Shown one piece after another: positions 38,194 through 47,659 of a stretch of 64,000 bases of DNA. The stretch covers positions 62,001-126,000 of the forward strand of contig NZ_ABEA03000176.1 of assembly GCF_000171235.2 (NCBI RefSeq), given 5' to 3'. The stretch comes from Geminisphaera colitermitum TAV2. GTDB taxonomy: Bacteria > Verrucomicrobiota > Verrucomicrobiia > Opitutales > Opitutaceae. The notes below the pieces were generated by a model. The model did no database searches and was not told where the DNA came from. It saw nothing but the letters and a program-made list of their open reading frames with translations. A program made the position numbers and the translations under genes. The number at the start of each line of letters is the position of its first letter. Positions within the stretch are counted from its first letter, which is position 1.

Positions 38194-39695
38194 AAAACAA
38201 AACACTCCTCGGCTGGCTCCTCTTCGCCGGCACCATGGTTGCCGTCTTCCTCCTCGGTCTGCTCGCCGCCTCGGTCATCGAACGCCGCGCCGAGATCATC
38301 GCCGTCACTACGCCCGGCAAGCCCGTGAAATCCTTCGAGGCGCGCAATTCCGAATGGGGCAAGTCGTGGCCTCGCGAATACGACACCCTGATGGAAACCG
38401 CCGATATGAGCTTCACCCCGCCCGTCGTCGGCGCGCACGGACTCGACGCCCTCGACGAAAACCCCCGTCAGGTCATCCTCTGGGCCGGCTACGCCTTCTC
38501 CAAGGACTACAATCACCCCCGCGGCCACGTTTACGCCGTCGAGGACGTGCGCAACACCCTCCGCACCGGCGCGCCCATGCAGGCAGGCGAAGGCCCGCAA
38601 CCCTCCAGTTGCTGGGTCTGCAAATCCCCTGACGTGCCCCGCATGATGAACCAACTCGGGCACGACGAGTTTTTCCGCAAGAAATGGTCTGATCTCGGCC
38701 ACGAGATCACCAACCCCATCGGTTGTGCCGACTGCCACGATCCGGTCACGATGAATCTCACCATCACCCGCCCCCACCTGCGCACCGCGTATCAGGAACT
38801 CACCGGCAAGGACATCGCCAAAGCCTCCCACCAAGAGATGCGTTCGCTCGTCTGCGCGCAGTGCCATGTCGAATACTACTTCGACAAAGCCAAAGTCCCC
38901 GGCGGCCAGGTAGTCACTCTCCCTTGGAAAAACGGCGGCAGCGTCGAGGACATGGAAACGTATTACGACGCCATCGAATTCACCGACTTCGTCAACGCCG
39001 TCAGCCGCACGCCGATCATCAAGGCCCAGCATCCGGACTTCGAACTCTGGAGGCTCGGCATCCACGGCCAGCGCGGCGTCTCCTGCGCCGATTGCCACAT
39101 GCCCTACAAGACCGAAGGCGGCCAGAAATTCACCAATCACAAGATCCAGAGTCCCCTCGCCAACATCAGCGAATCCTGCCAGGTCTGCCATCGGCAGGAC
39201 GCCGCTGTGCTCGTGCAAAACGTCACCGATCGCCAGCGCCAGATCGTGGACATGATGGCCCGCATCGAACAACAACTCGTCCGCGCCCACTTCGAGGCGA
39301 AAGCCGCCTGGGACAAGGGCGCGACCGAGGCTGGGATGGTACCCGTCCTCAAACTCATCCGCCAAGCCCAGTGGCGCTGGGATTTTGTCGCCGCCTCCCA
39401 CGGGGCCGGATTCCACGCTCCGCTCGAATGCGCCCGCATCCTCGACGCCGGACTCGAACGCGTCGCCGAAGCCCGCCTGCAACTCTCCCGCGTGCTCGCC
39501 GCGCACGGTCACAACAGCCCCGTGGAGCTTCCCGACATCTCGACAAAGGAAAAAGCCCAACTCGCTATCGGCCTCACGAAGATGGACGAAGAGCGCGCGA
39601 AGAAAGCCGAATTCCGCCGCACCGTCGTCCCACGCTGGCTGGAGGAAGCCCGCAGGAACAGCACCCTCGACGAATCCCCGCGCGCGAGACTCTAA
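38190..39695 (+). CDS. nrfA: NrfA, pentahaem cytochrome c nitrite reductase (ammonia-forming)
   Basis: 501 residues. Signal-anchor at the N-terminus, active-site haem motif CWVCK (lysine-ligated), then CADCH, CAQCH, CADCH and CQVCH. Active-site Arg, Tyr and His are expected around VEYYFDKAK and NHKIQSP. Reduces nitrite to ammonium with six electrons in the periplasm. With NosZ in the adjacent operon the organism can consume both nitrite and N2O without a visible NirK/NirS. Confidence 0.95.
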   Translation: MKNKTLLGWLLFAGTMVAVFLLGLLAASVIERRAEIIAVTTPGKPVKSFEARNSEWGKSWPREYDTLMETADMSFTPPVVGAHGLDALDENPRQVILWAGYAFSKDYNHPRGHVYAVEDVRNTLRTGAPMQAGEGPQPSSCWVCKSPDVPRMMNQLGHDEFFRKKWSDLGHEITNPIGCADCHDPVTMNLTITRPHLRTAYQELTGKDIAKASHQEMRSLVCAQCHVEYYFDKAKVPGGQVVTLPWKNGGSVEDMETYYDAIEFTDFVNAVSRTPIIKAQHPDFELWRLGIHGQRGVSCADCHMPYKTEGGQKFTNHKIQSPLANISESCQVCHRQDAAVLVQNVTDRQRQIVDMMARIEQQLVRAHFEAKAAWDKGATEAGMVPVLKLIRQAQWRWDFVAASHGAGFHAPLECARILDAGLERVAEARLQLSRVLAAHGHNSPVELPDISTKEKAQLAIGLTKMDEERAKKAEFRRTVVPRWLEEARRNSTLDESPRARL

Positions 39696-39735
39696 ACAGA
39701 GCCTCGCCAACAACCGCTCGCCGCACTTCCCGCCC

Positions 39736-41103
39736 ATGACCCGCGCCTGGTGGCAACAGCCTTGGTCTTACCGCGAATCCTTCGTCACCGCCGCCGGTCT
39801 GGCGGTCGCGGGCGGTGCGCTCCAGCTTGCCCTGCACGGCCGCGGCGTGCCCGAGATCGCGAGTCCCGCCAACCTCATCCTTCTCACCGCGTTCATCCTC
39901 TTCATCGGAGCCCTGCACTTTCTTGCCGGTTCCACCGCGACCGTCCGCTGGCTGCGCTCCGTCCCCGTTGCCATCGGCGCCCTCACCCTCCTGCTCGCGC
40001 AGGCCGTCGTGCTCGGCATCGTCCCGCAACACGCGCCGCATCCCGGCCACGTCGCGCACGCGACGCACTCCCTTGCCGAACACCTCGGTTTCACGGACGT
40101 CGTCCACAGTTGGGCCTTCGTTTTCATGCTTGCCTGGCTGCTCCTCAACCTCGGCCTCACCACCCTCGCCCGCGCCTTTCCCTTCCGCCGAGCCAACCTC
40201 TGCTTTCTCCTCAACCACCTCGGTCTCTGGATCGCGCTCGCCGCCGGCATGCTCGGCGCCGGCGACCTCCACCGCCTTACCATGGATCTGCGCCTCGGCG
40301 CCACCGAATGGCGGGCGCTCGAAACCGCGTCCGGCGCCACCCACGCCGGCCACCTTCTGGAAATGCCTTTCGCGCTCGAGCTCACGCGCTTCGACATGGA
40401 AACCTTCCCACCGCGTCTCGCGCTCGCCGATCCCCGCACCGGCGACATCGTGCAACGCCACGCCGGCGAAACTCCCCGCCAGATCACCGACCTGCTGCCG
40501 CCGGACGATGCCACACCCGATCCCGCTTCCTCCGCCGCGCACATTTTCGGCGACTGGACTGTCGATATTCTCGAATACCACCCGTGGGCCCGCGATTTTG
40601 GCGGACGCTACCACGGCATCCCCGAATCTCTCGCGCACAACGAACCGGGCGCAGCCCCCGCCGCCCTCATCCGCGCGACCCGCCGCGCCGATGGCCATGC
40701 CGTCACCGGCTGGGTCAGTTGCGGGTCTTTCGCCGTCAACCCTGCGCTCCTTGCGCTCGACAACGACAACGCGCTCGCCCTCGGCATGCTCCCGCCCGAA
40801 CCGAAGAAATACAGCTCCGCGGTCAACACCTACGTCCGCAACCGCGACGGCTCCGGCGCGCGCACCGGTTCCGCCATGATCGAGGTCAACAAACCGCTCA
40901 CACTCGCCGGCTGGAAAATCTATCAACTCAGCTACGACGACCGCCTCGGCCGCTGGTCGCCTCTCAGCGTCGTCGAACTCGTCCGCGACCCGTGGCTGCC
41001 CGCCATCTACACCGGTATCTTCATGATGATCGCCGGAGCCATCGGCCTCATGTTCAAAAGCAAGGCCTCCCCCCCCCCCCCCCGACCGACGCATGACCCC
41101 TAA
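39736..41103 (+). CDS. ResB-like cytochrome c biogenesis protein
   Basis: About 455 residues from MTRAWWQQPWSYRESF; the frame is open further upstream but overlaps nrfA there. Four membrane helices with a large periplasmic domain (ALELTRFDMETFPPRLALAD; WKIYQLSYDDRLGRW), as in ResB/Ccs1 and the first half of NrfI. Functions with CcsA to attach haem to apocytochromes such as NrfA. A C15 run at 41069-41083 encodes prolines near the end and overlaps the start region of the next gene. Confidence 0.88.
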   Translation: MTRAWWQQPWSYRESFVTAAGLAVAGGALQLALHGRGVPEIASPANLILLTAFILFIGALHFLAGSTATVRWLRSVPVAIGALTLLLAQAVVLGIVPQHAPHPGHVAHATHSLAEHLGFTDVVHSWAFVFMLAWLLLNLGLTTLARAFPFRRANLCFLLNHLGLWIALAAGMLGAGDLHRLTMDLRLGATEWRALETASGATHAGHLLEMPFALELTRFDMETFPPRLALADPRTGDIVQRHAGETPRQITDLLPPDDATPDPASSAAHIFGDWTVDILEYHPWARDFGGRYHGIPESLAHNEPGAAPAALIRATRRADGHAVTGWVSCGSFAVNPALLALDNDNALALGMLPPEPKKYSSAVNTYVRNRDGSGARTGSAMIEVNKPLTLAGWKIYQLSYDDRLGRWSPLSVVELVRDPWLPAIYTGIFMMIAGAIGLMFKSKASPPPPRPTHDP

Positions 41104-41899
41104 CTACTGGCAAACCCTTCCCGCCCACGCCGCCGCCGCCGGACTCGCCTGGCTGCTCTGCATCGCCGCGCAGTGCCATCCCGCCACCCGCTCGCGCCGC
41201 TTGCCCATCACCGCGCTCGCGCTGCTCGGCGGCGTCATCCTCGCCGCCTTTGCCGCCGGACTCTGGCTGCACCTTGGCCGCCCGCCCATGCGCACACTCG
41301 GTGAAACCCGCCTCTGGTATGTCGTGTTTACTCCGGCCATCGGCGCTTTTCTGTATCATCAATTTCGTTACCGATGGCTGCTCAACTACAGCCTGGGCAT
41401 GGCGGCGCTGTTCCTCGTTATCTGTCTGCTACGCCCCGACAGCTACAACAAGGCGCTCATGCCCGCGTTGCAAAGCGTGTGGTTCGTGCCGCACGTGCTC
41501 GTTTACCTTTTTTCCTACGCGATTTTCGCCGTCTCGTCCGGCATCGCGGTTTTTGGTCTGGTGCAGACGGCGCGCCGCCGTTTCGACCCTGCCTCGCTCG
41601 AACTCGCCAACCGCCTCGTTTACCTCGGCTTCGCCTTCCTTTCGCTCGGTCTCCTCTTCGGCGCGCTCTGGGCCAAGGAAGCGTGGGGACACTACTGGAC
41701 CTGGGACCCCAAGGAAACCTGGGCCATGCTTACCTGGCTCGGCTATCTCCTCTACATCCACATCCGGCACCGCCACCCCGAGTCCACCCGCGCCTCGCTC
41801 TGGATTCTCGCGCTGGCCTTCGTGGTGCTTCTCCTCTGCTGGTTCGGCGTCAACTACATGCCCTCCGCCACGCAAAGCGTGCACACCTACACACAGTGA
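41093..41899 (+). CDS. CcsA/ResC-type haem-handling membrane protein
   Basis: 268 residues, eight helices and the tryptophan-rich haem-binding motif WGHYWTWDPKETWAM (WWD domain) with flanking histidines. Forms the system II cytochrome c synthase with the ResB-like protein encoded just before (11-base overlap). Together they probably mature NrfH and NrfA, including the CXXCK site. Confidence 0.92.
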   Translation: MTPNYWQTLPAHAAAAGLAWLLCIAAQCHPATRSRRLPITALALLGGVILAAFAAGLWLHLGRPPMRTLGETRLWYVVFTPAIGAFLYHQFRYRWLLNYSLGMAALFLVICLLRPDSYNKALMPALQSVWFVPHVLVYLFSYAIFAVSSGIAVFGLVQTARRRFDPASLELANRLVYLGFAFLSLGLLFGALWAKEAWGHYWTWDPKETWAMLTWLGYLLYIHIRHRHPESTRASLWILALAFVVLLLCWFGVNYMPSATQSVHTYTQ

Positions 41900-41973
41900 G
41901 AAAAGGTATCGTCCCTGCCGGTCGCGTGGAGAATCCGGGAAAACGTACAATCCGCCTTGTCAGTGGCCATGAA

Positions 41974-41988
41974 TATCGTAAAACGATA
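41974..41988. promoter_or_regulatory. Palindrome over the marR start, likely operator
   Basis: TATCGT-AAA-ACGATA, perfect arms, five bases before the preferred ATG at 41993. A similar but imperfect TATCGTAAGGCGATG is at 43758-43772. Position suggests autorepression by the MarR protein. Confidence 0.5.
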
Positions 41989-41992
41989 CTTC

Positions 41993-42436
41993 ATGGTCCG
42001 ATCATCGAATGCCGCCGGCCTTTCCAAGGCCGATTACGAGCTGCTTTCGGCGTTCCGTTACACGCTGCGCAGATTTCTTGGTTTCAGCGAGGCGGCCGCA
42101 GTCAGCCACGGGCTTACCCCGCAACAATACCAAGCGCTTCTCTCTATTCAGGGTTTTCCGGGCAGGGATTGGGTGACGATCGGCGAACTGGCCGAGCAAA
42201 TGCAAATCGCCCACCACAGCGCGGTCGGACTCACGGACCGCATGGAAACGCTCCGGCTCGTGCGTCGTTCGCCATCGAAGGAAGACCGGCGGCGCGTGCA
42301 GGTCTCGCTCACGGCCAAGGGGCTGAAGATCCTGGAAAAACTCTATCGCATCCATCGCGCCGAGTTGCATTCGACCGGGCCGCAACTGGCGCGGCTGCTT
42401 CACCGCGCGGCGAAGCAAATGCCCGAAGGAACATGA
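41993..42436 (+). CDS. MarR-family regulator
   Basis: About 147 residues from MVRSSNAAGLSK, a start chosen because the upstream ATGs overlap a palindromic operator. Winged helix (GELAEQMQIAHHSAVGLTDR, METLRLVRRSPSKEDRRRVQ with the DRR wing). Four-base overlap with the next gene. Ligand unknown; the position after the cytochrome maturation genes hints at a redox-related signal. Confidence 0.87.
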   Translation: MVRSSNAAGLSKADYELLSAFRYTLRRFLGFSEAAAVSHGLTPQQYQALLSIQGFPGRDWVTIGELAEQMQIAHHSAVGLTDRMETLRLVRRSPSKEDRRRVQVSLTAKGLKILEKLYRIHRAELHSTGPQLARLLHRAAKQMPEGT

Positions 42437-42909
42437 TCCCGATGCAACTGAAGCTGCACACTTATCGTTACGGAGAGGCAGGCGGCTTGCCCGGGCTCTC
42501 GCTCGGCGTAGCCCGGTTTCTGCCCAGAAACATCCGCCGTGAAGACTATGCCGCGAGAGGCTATTTTGACGTATGGCTGCCGCTTTTGGCTCCAAGCCGC
42601 GAACTCGTGGCCGCCTACCGGAAGGGAAGCATCGACCATGAGGTGTTTGCCTCCCGCTATCGCAAGGAGATGAAAGAAAGCGCGCCGGCGCAGGTCATTC
42701 GCCTGCTCGCGGTCCAGACGGCGCACACACGCATCAATCTCGGATGCTTTTGCGAGGACGCCTCCCGATGCCATCGCACAGTGCTGGCCGCCTTGATTCA
42801 AGAAGCCGCATCCACGCTGCCCGATCATCCGCCTCCGGCTTCGGCAACAGCGCCTCCTGTATCCAAATTTTCGAGTCCCGCCTGCTCCATGCCTGAAATC
42901 GAAGACTAA
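42433..42909 (+). CDS. DUF488-family protein
   Basis: 158 residues with DUF488 features (GVARFLPRNIRREDYAARGY, FDVWLPLLAPSRELV, and the conserved CFCEDASRCHR cysteines). Function of the family is unknown. Translationally coupled to the MarR gene. Its C-terminal 30 residues are low-complexity. Confidence 0.82.
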   Translation: MIPMQLKLHTYRYGEAGGLPGLSLGVARFLPRNIRREDYAARGYFDVWLPLLAPSRELVAAYRKGSIDHEVFASRYRKEMKESAPAQVIRLLAVQTAHTRINLGCFCEDASRCHRTVLAALIQEAASTLPDHPPPASATAPPVSKFSSPACSMPEIED

Positions 42910-42926
42910 CCGGCAAACCCGCTTCC

Positions 42927-43667
42927 ATGAACAACGCACCGACATCTCTTCATTCCGCAACCGCCAATCCGCATCGCCTGACTGCATTGATCGCCACGCT
43001 CAGGCAGAGCCGGATGTTCGCCGACCTGGCACCCGCCAACCTAGCCGCAGTGGCCGAGGGCTGCTCCATCAAAACACTGCAAAAGGGCGAAATCCTGTTT
43101 CACGAAGGAGAGAAGGCCGATGGATTTTTCGTTCTCCAGAGCGGACGGATCAGCATCTTCCGGCTCACGCCCGACGGTCGTGAACAGATCATTTGCGTAT
43201 TCAGCCCTCCAGAGAGTTTCGCCGAGGTTGTGCTCGCCAGCGCCGAGCGCTACCCGGCCAACGCCATGGCTTTGGAAGCCTCTCAGGTGATCCGCGTCGG
43301 CAAGGACCATTTTCGCGACCTGATTCGCCAAAATCCCGAACTGGCCCTGCACATGCTCGCCTCGATGAGCATACACCTGAAGCACCTCATGCAGTCGCTG
43401 CACGAGATCAAGGGACTCCAGATTGAGAGCCGGCTCGCCGCCTGGCTGCTCGAACACAGCCCGGCGGATGACGGAGCGGGCGGCCCCGTGTCGTTCGTGC
43501 TGCCCGTCAGCAAAAAAATTCTGGCCGGTCAACTTGGCGTCACCAGCGAGACGCTTTCCCGCACCTTCGCCCGCTTCCGAAAAGACGGCTCCATCCGGGT
43601 TGAAGGCACCGTTCTGCATCTGCTCGACCGCCAGACCCTGAAGTCCCATGCCGACGGACTCGCCTGA
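42927..43667 (+). CDS. Crp/Fnr-family regulator, Dnr-type
   Basis: 246 residues: cyclic-nucleotide-type sensor domain (GEILFHEGEKADGFFVLQSG), dimer helix and helix-turn-helix SKKILAGQLGVTSETLSRTF. The recognition helix E-x2-SR matches proteins that read TTGAT-N4-ATCAA. The N-terminal cysteines that hold the FNR iron-sulfur cluster are absent, so it is more like the NO-responsive Dnr/NnrR group. The three such sites in the window lie before the nos, SCO, DUF2249 and nrf genes, which it probably activates. Confidence 0.88.
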   Translation: MNNAPTSLHSATANPHRLTALIATLRQSRMFADLAPANLAAVAEGCSIKTLQKGEILFHEGEKADGFFVLQSGRISIFRLTPDGREQIICVFSPPESFAEVVLASAERYPANAMALEASQVIRVGKDHFRDLIRQNPELALHMLASMSIHLKHLMQSLHEIKGLQIESRLAAWLLEHSPADDGAGGPVSFVLPVSKKILAGQLGVTSETLSRTFARFRKDGSIRVEGTVLHLLDRQTLKSHADGLA

Positions 43668-43902
43668 AGCCGGGGGGCGTCAGTGCCTCCATTCCTACGG
43701 CTGTCGGGCAACGGAACCTTGCTCTGAAGATCGCGGACAATCACGCGGCTTTATTTATATCGTAAGGCGATGGAATTGGCTGATCCGTAAAATTCCGGTT
43801 CTTTTGATCCCCACCTTTTTCATATTTCCCGCTTTTGTTTAGATGGTTAGTCTCGGGGAGAGGTGGTGAGGGTTGGAACAATAAACCAACCTCAGAAGAA
43901 CT

Positions 43903-44316
43903 ATGGGGCAGATACTACACGGTTGCGCCCGAACGACAGCGACGGTGCGTCGGGTGATCCAGCATAGTCAAGAGAGCCTAAAGACGCTGGCTGAACGTTA
44001 CGGGATCAATCCGAAGACGGTGCAGAAGTGGCGGAAGCGCTCTTTCGTTGAGGATGCCCTGCAGTCGACAATTCCACATCTGACCCGATCCAGACTGCAC
44101 CGCTGTTTTGTGCGTCATGGGATCAATCGGCTGCCTTGCGCGCGCGGCTGCGCGCTGCGATTGCGCCCTCGACACGCCCCCTCTTTGGCCGCGCGGAGCG
44201 CAGGGAAACCGCCCGACTCGTCACACGAACTTCTCGTCCTAGTTCGGAGAAAAGGAGTTCTTCCTGCGGGCTGCGGTTGGGGGGGGCACGCTGTTTTTGA
44301 GCCAGGTCGTTATTAA
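43903..44316 (+). pseudogene. IS481-type transposase remnant with internal deletion
   Basis: MGQILHGCARTTATVRRVIQ, then LAERYGINPKTVQKWRKR, is the helix-turn-helix start of an IS481-family transposase. The frame jumps directly to TIPHLTRSRLHRCFVRHGIN, a segment normally some 45 residues later. The DDE catalytic part is missing. Upstream 43668-43902 shows no gene. Confidence 0.7.
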
Positions 44317-45653
44317 CGTTTCCGTCGGGACGGTTTGGACAACGCTGGCTGTCCAGTCCGGCGCACATCCTCACGCAACGCCTTCGTTTGTGTTTCCATT
44401 TCCTTCTTCCAGTAAGCAAAAACAGCAGCGGGGACGCCCGCGTGGCGCGCCGCGGTTTCCCAACCGCCGAGCGTGGCGTCTTCCACTTGCTGATAGATTT
44501 CCTTGGCCTGGCGTATGTCGAGTCCGCCAAGTGCAGCGAGTCGGACGAGATCGTCGAAACTCCGGGGGATTTCCTGACGCCCCAGCCACGTCAGGCCGAT
44601 GAGCACGTTGGCGACGTTGGGATTCAGGTCGTAAGCAGGCGCAAGCGTCCAGGTGCGTGTGGCTTCATCGTAGAGGAAAGCGTGGTTGCGCCCGTGGTCG
44701 TCACGGTTGACGGCCAGCAAATTGAAGACAGCTCGACGGAAGCATTCGGCCGCCTCGGTGACTCCGCAAAGGTTGCGCGTGAGGCGAATGAACTCCTCGT
44801 AATCAATGGCTCCATCGGAAGCCCGTTTGTGCAACATGCCGCTCAACGTGTGGACGTGACGCCGCCCCCAAGTGTCATCAGGGCGGGCGTGGCGGTCGAA
44901 CCGTGCGCACGCAAAATGGCGTCGTTCCCGATCCGCCACCAGTGCTGCATGCGGGACGCGAATGCCTGCAGCGCGAGCCATCTGCGACCAGGCAAACTCC
45001 ACGGCGCCCTCGGCTTCGTCCGACGAGCGGGCAAATTTCAGAATGCAGGGACAGTGCCCGGCAGGCGGTTGTCCTCCGACAAGGATTTTTTGCAGATCCA
45101 GCGTATCTCCGGCAAGAGGCAGGTGCGCGGAAATTTTGGGAAATGCTCCGCCCAAGGTGCTGCCACCGCGTGCGAGCACCGTGTTTACCTTCCCGGTATC
45201 GAGTGCCACAACCGATGTTCGCAACTCGTCCGCTTTGTCCGCGAGCGCAGCCAGAGAAGTCGTGGTCTGGCGGGTGTCGCCACCGTTGCCCAGCACAGGC
45301 TCAAAGGTGATGGCTCCCGGTCCACGCTGTCCGATGGCGGCCAGTTTGCCGATCACCGTTTGCAGTCCGGGCAACTCGATATGCAACATGCGTTCGCCCC
45401 AGGCATCGGGGAGCGAATCGGCAATCAGGCCGGGCAAGCCTCCGGTAAAAGGAGTGTCGCCCGGACGAAAAACTTGCGGACCGCGTGCGAGCAGTTCCAA
45501 CGGCAAATGAAGCGGTGACAGATCGTGACCGCGTTCAAGAAACGACTGGTCGCATTCCAGCGCGAACGCCGGCAAGTCCGCGCGCCACGCGAGGGTGGCC
45601 ATCGGCTCGCCGAGAAAGTGCAGCTGCAGAAGGGTGGGTTCCTTTAGTGACAT
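44313..45653 (-). CDS. hipA: HipA-like Ser/Thr kinase toxin (second locus)
   Basis: 446 residues. GGLPGLIADSLPDAWGERML at the N-terminus, GGSTLGGAFPKIS (nucleotide-binding loop with Lys), catalytic VNRDDHGRNHAFL and LAPAYDLNPN. It belongs to a different subgroup from the HipA at 22912. Twelve bases downstream of its HTH partner on the same strand. The stop overlaps the end of the IS remnant. Confidence 0.9.
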   Translation of the reverse strand: MSLKEPTLLQLHFLGEPMATLAWRADLPAFALECDQSFLERGHDLSPLHLPLELLARGPQVFRPGDTPFTGGLPGLIADSLPDAWGERMLHIELPGLQTVIGKLAAIGQRGPGAITFEPVLGNGGDTRQTTTSLAALADKADELRTSVVALDTGKVNTVLARGGSTLGGAFPKISAHLPLAGDTLDLQKILVGGQPPAGHCPCILKFARSSDEAEGAVEFAWSQMARAAGIRVPHAALVADRERRHFACARFDRHARPDDTWGRRHVHTLSGMLHKRASDGAIDYEEFIRLTRNLCGVTEAAECFRRAVFNLLAVNRDDHGRNHAFLYDEATRTWTLAPAYDLNPNVANVLIGLTWLGRQEIPRSFDDLVRLAALGGLDIRQAKEIYQQVEDATLGGWETAARHAGVPAAVFAYWKKEMETQTKALREDVRRTGQPALSKPSRRKR

Positions 45654-45665
45654 GGTATTATGGTG

Positions 45666-45986
45666 TTAGCGATCGGTCGTTGCCCGTCGCGCCCTGCGCC
45701 GGTTTTTGGCAATACCTTCTTTCAGGAAAGCATCGAGACTGGTGATCCGGGACGCGTCCTTTTTCAACGCCTCAAGAAACCTGTCCGCCATTCCAAGGCT
45801 GACGAGTAACCTGGCCAGACCCTGAAAGGTGATTTGTCCCGAGCGCTCAAAGCGACGCAGGGTGGCGATAGCGACGCCGCTCCGCTCGGCTAGATCAGTC
45901 TGCCGCCAACCAAGAGCAAGTCGCCGCTCCCGGAGAATCTCCGGAACTTCCCGCAAGAGATCAGACTCGACCTTTAGTGATAACAT
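45666..45986 (-). CDS. hipB: HipB-like XRE antitoxin (second locus)
   Basis: 106 residues with helix-turn-helix ALGWRQTDLAERSGVAIATL, then RRFERSGQITFQGLARLLVS, and a basic C-terminus (AKNRRRARRATTDR). It should neutralise and autoregulate the HipA encoded next. The 230 bases upstream hold no other gene. Confidence 0.87.
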   Translation of the reverse strand: MLSLKVESDLLREVPEILRERRLALGWRQTDLAERSGVAIATLRRFERSGQITFQGLARLLVSLGMADRFLEALKKDASRITSLDAFLKEGIAKNRRRARRATTDR

Positions 45987-46218
45987 TCGATCACTTTAGA
46001 CCATTTATTCTGATTTAGAAATCAAAAATGATCTTTTAATTCCATGCGACGGGATCCCCAGCCTCTGCCTGACCGGATCGGTGGGCAAGCGCCAGTCCGG
46101 CCGCCGATGCCCGCTTCATGAGTGCCCCGACAGGTTCTCCTTAAATAAGAACCCTTTGATTATCAATGTAATGCTTTCAGGAGAAGGTCGGGCGAGGGAT
46201 TCCGCTTAAATAAGCCCG

Positions 46219-47625
46219 TCAGGCCCAAAAAGGAACGTAACGAGCAAACTTGCGCGAACTGGTCTCGTCTTCCACTTTGATCAATCCCGCCTCCACCGTC
46301 GCCGCGAGCACCTGCGAAACGACCACGCTCTTGCCTTCAGGCAAGTGAAACCGTGCTCGCAGACTTTGATTGCTGGTTTCCTGACGCATGACGTAACGCA
46401 GCGCACAGTGCTGGTAGCAGGCCCGAATCCGGTCATCGCGATCCATGTCGGCAAACTTCTTGGCCCCGGCGATCACCACGAGCGTGCGGCGTAGCCCGGT
46501 GCGAAACAGCGGCGCTTGGAGCTGGAATATCTCGGCCGCGTGGATCACCTTGTCGATGCCACTGCTTTTCTCTTCGCAGATGCCTAGGCGGCGCATCAAG
46601 TCTGCCAGCCTTTCATTACGAGACTCGTAACCATCGATAAACCGCTCAGTCGGAACTATCGGTTCGCCGGGATTTGAGATTTCCACGCGGCTTGCGTAGA
46701 TCTCGATCATGACCGAGACGCCGGATAGCAAAAAATCCTGATGAATCAACGCATTCGCAACGAGTTCGCGAATCACAATTTCGGGCACCAGTTTTACCTC
46801 CTTCCGAATGGCGTCCTCGATCACCTCGTTTTGCGGAAGCTGGCTCATTATAAGACTGACCAACTCCTTGAACCCGACCGCGTAGCCCTTTACATCTACG
46901 TGGTCCAGTTTGGTCTCGAGTTTCGAGTTCCCATTATAAACTACAATGCGCGCAGCTTTGCGTGCCAGTGAGGGAAAATCCTCCAGCTTGCGTGCAAGCA
47001 GCAGCGCGCCAAGCCGACTGATCGACCACCCCCGAGCATTCTGAACAATGAGCCGCTCGCCACGAAGATAGTCGATCACCCCGTCGCGGGTCAACGGATA
47101 CGGACGTTTCAGCAAATCGAAATAAGTCTGCACATCAAGAAGCTGAACCACGGTTTCATCGGTCAGGTTCGTGGCAGCCGGTTCCGCCAGCCAATCCGGG
47201 GCTCCTTCACTGAAAATGCGCCGCAACTGATCTTCACTCATCGGGACCAGTTCCGAGCCCGAGCGCATCAGATAGGCTCCCTCGAAATGGTAAGCAGTGC
47301 CTTTCGGTCGAGAGGGGATATGAAAGACCAGCACTCGTCCGTCAGGATGGGCGACCTCCTCGATGTCCACGCGGAAGCCCAGCATTTCAAAAAGCCTCGC
47401 TTCCATTGCGACGGGATTGTTGAACGCTTGGGTGCCAACAACCTTCCGCGGCGGTTTATCGGCAATCCCAAGCAGCAGATGACCACCGCCTTCGTTGGCT
47501 AACGCGACACAGTAGCGAAACAACTTTTGGTTGTCGTATTGGTTCTTCGCCTCCTTAAATTCGAGACGCTGGTACTCCGTGGGTGCGGAACGCCAAAAGT
47601 CAATCTGGGCGGGAGTTGTCGGCAT
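46219..47625 (-). CDS. Schlafen AlbA_2-domain ATP-binding transcriptional regulator
   Basis: About 468 residues from MPTTPAQIDFWRSAPTEYQR; the frame is open to 47727. The N-terminal AlbA_2 domain (EFKEAKNQYDNQKLFRYCVA, LANEGGGHLLLGI) is followed by the ATPase-like region (VIRELVANALIHQDFLLSG; RVEISNPGEP) and a winged helix at the C-terminus. Such proteins regulate genes or act in phage defence. Divergent from the gene at 47660, with 34 bases between starts. Confidence 0.83.
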   Translation of the reverse strand: MPTTPAQIDFWRSAPTEYQRLEFKEAKNQYDNQKLFRYCVALANEGGGHLLLGIADKPPRKVVGTQAFNNPVAMEARLFEMLGFRVDIEEVAHPDGRVLVFHIPSRPKGTAYHFEGAYLMRSGSELVPMSEDQLRRIFSEGAPDWLAEPAATNLTDETVVQLLDVQTYFDLLKRPYPLTRDGVIDYLRGERLIVQNARGWSISRLGALLLARKLEDFPSLARKAARIVVYNGNSKLETKLDHVDVKGYAVGFKELVSLIMSQLPQNEVIEDAIRKEVKLVPEIVIRELVANALIHQDFLLSGVSVMIEIYASRVEISNPGEPIVPTERFIDGYESRNERLADLMRRLGICEEKSSGIDKVIHAAEIFQLQAPLFRTGLRRTLVVIAGAKKFADMDRDDRIRACYQHCALRYVMRQETSNQSLRARFHLPEGKSVVVSQVLAATVEAGLIKVEDETSSRKFARYVPFWA

Positions 47626-47659
47626 ATTGAAAGCGAATCTTTTATTGTAACGGCCTGCA

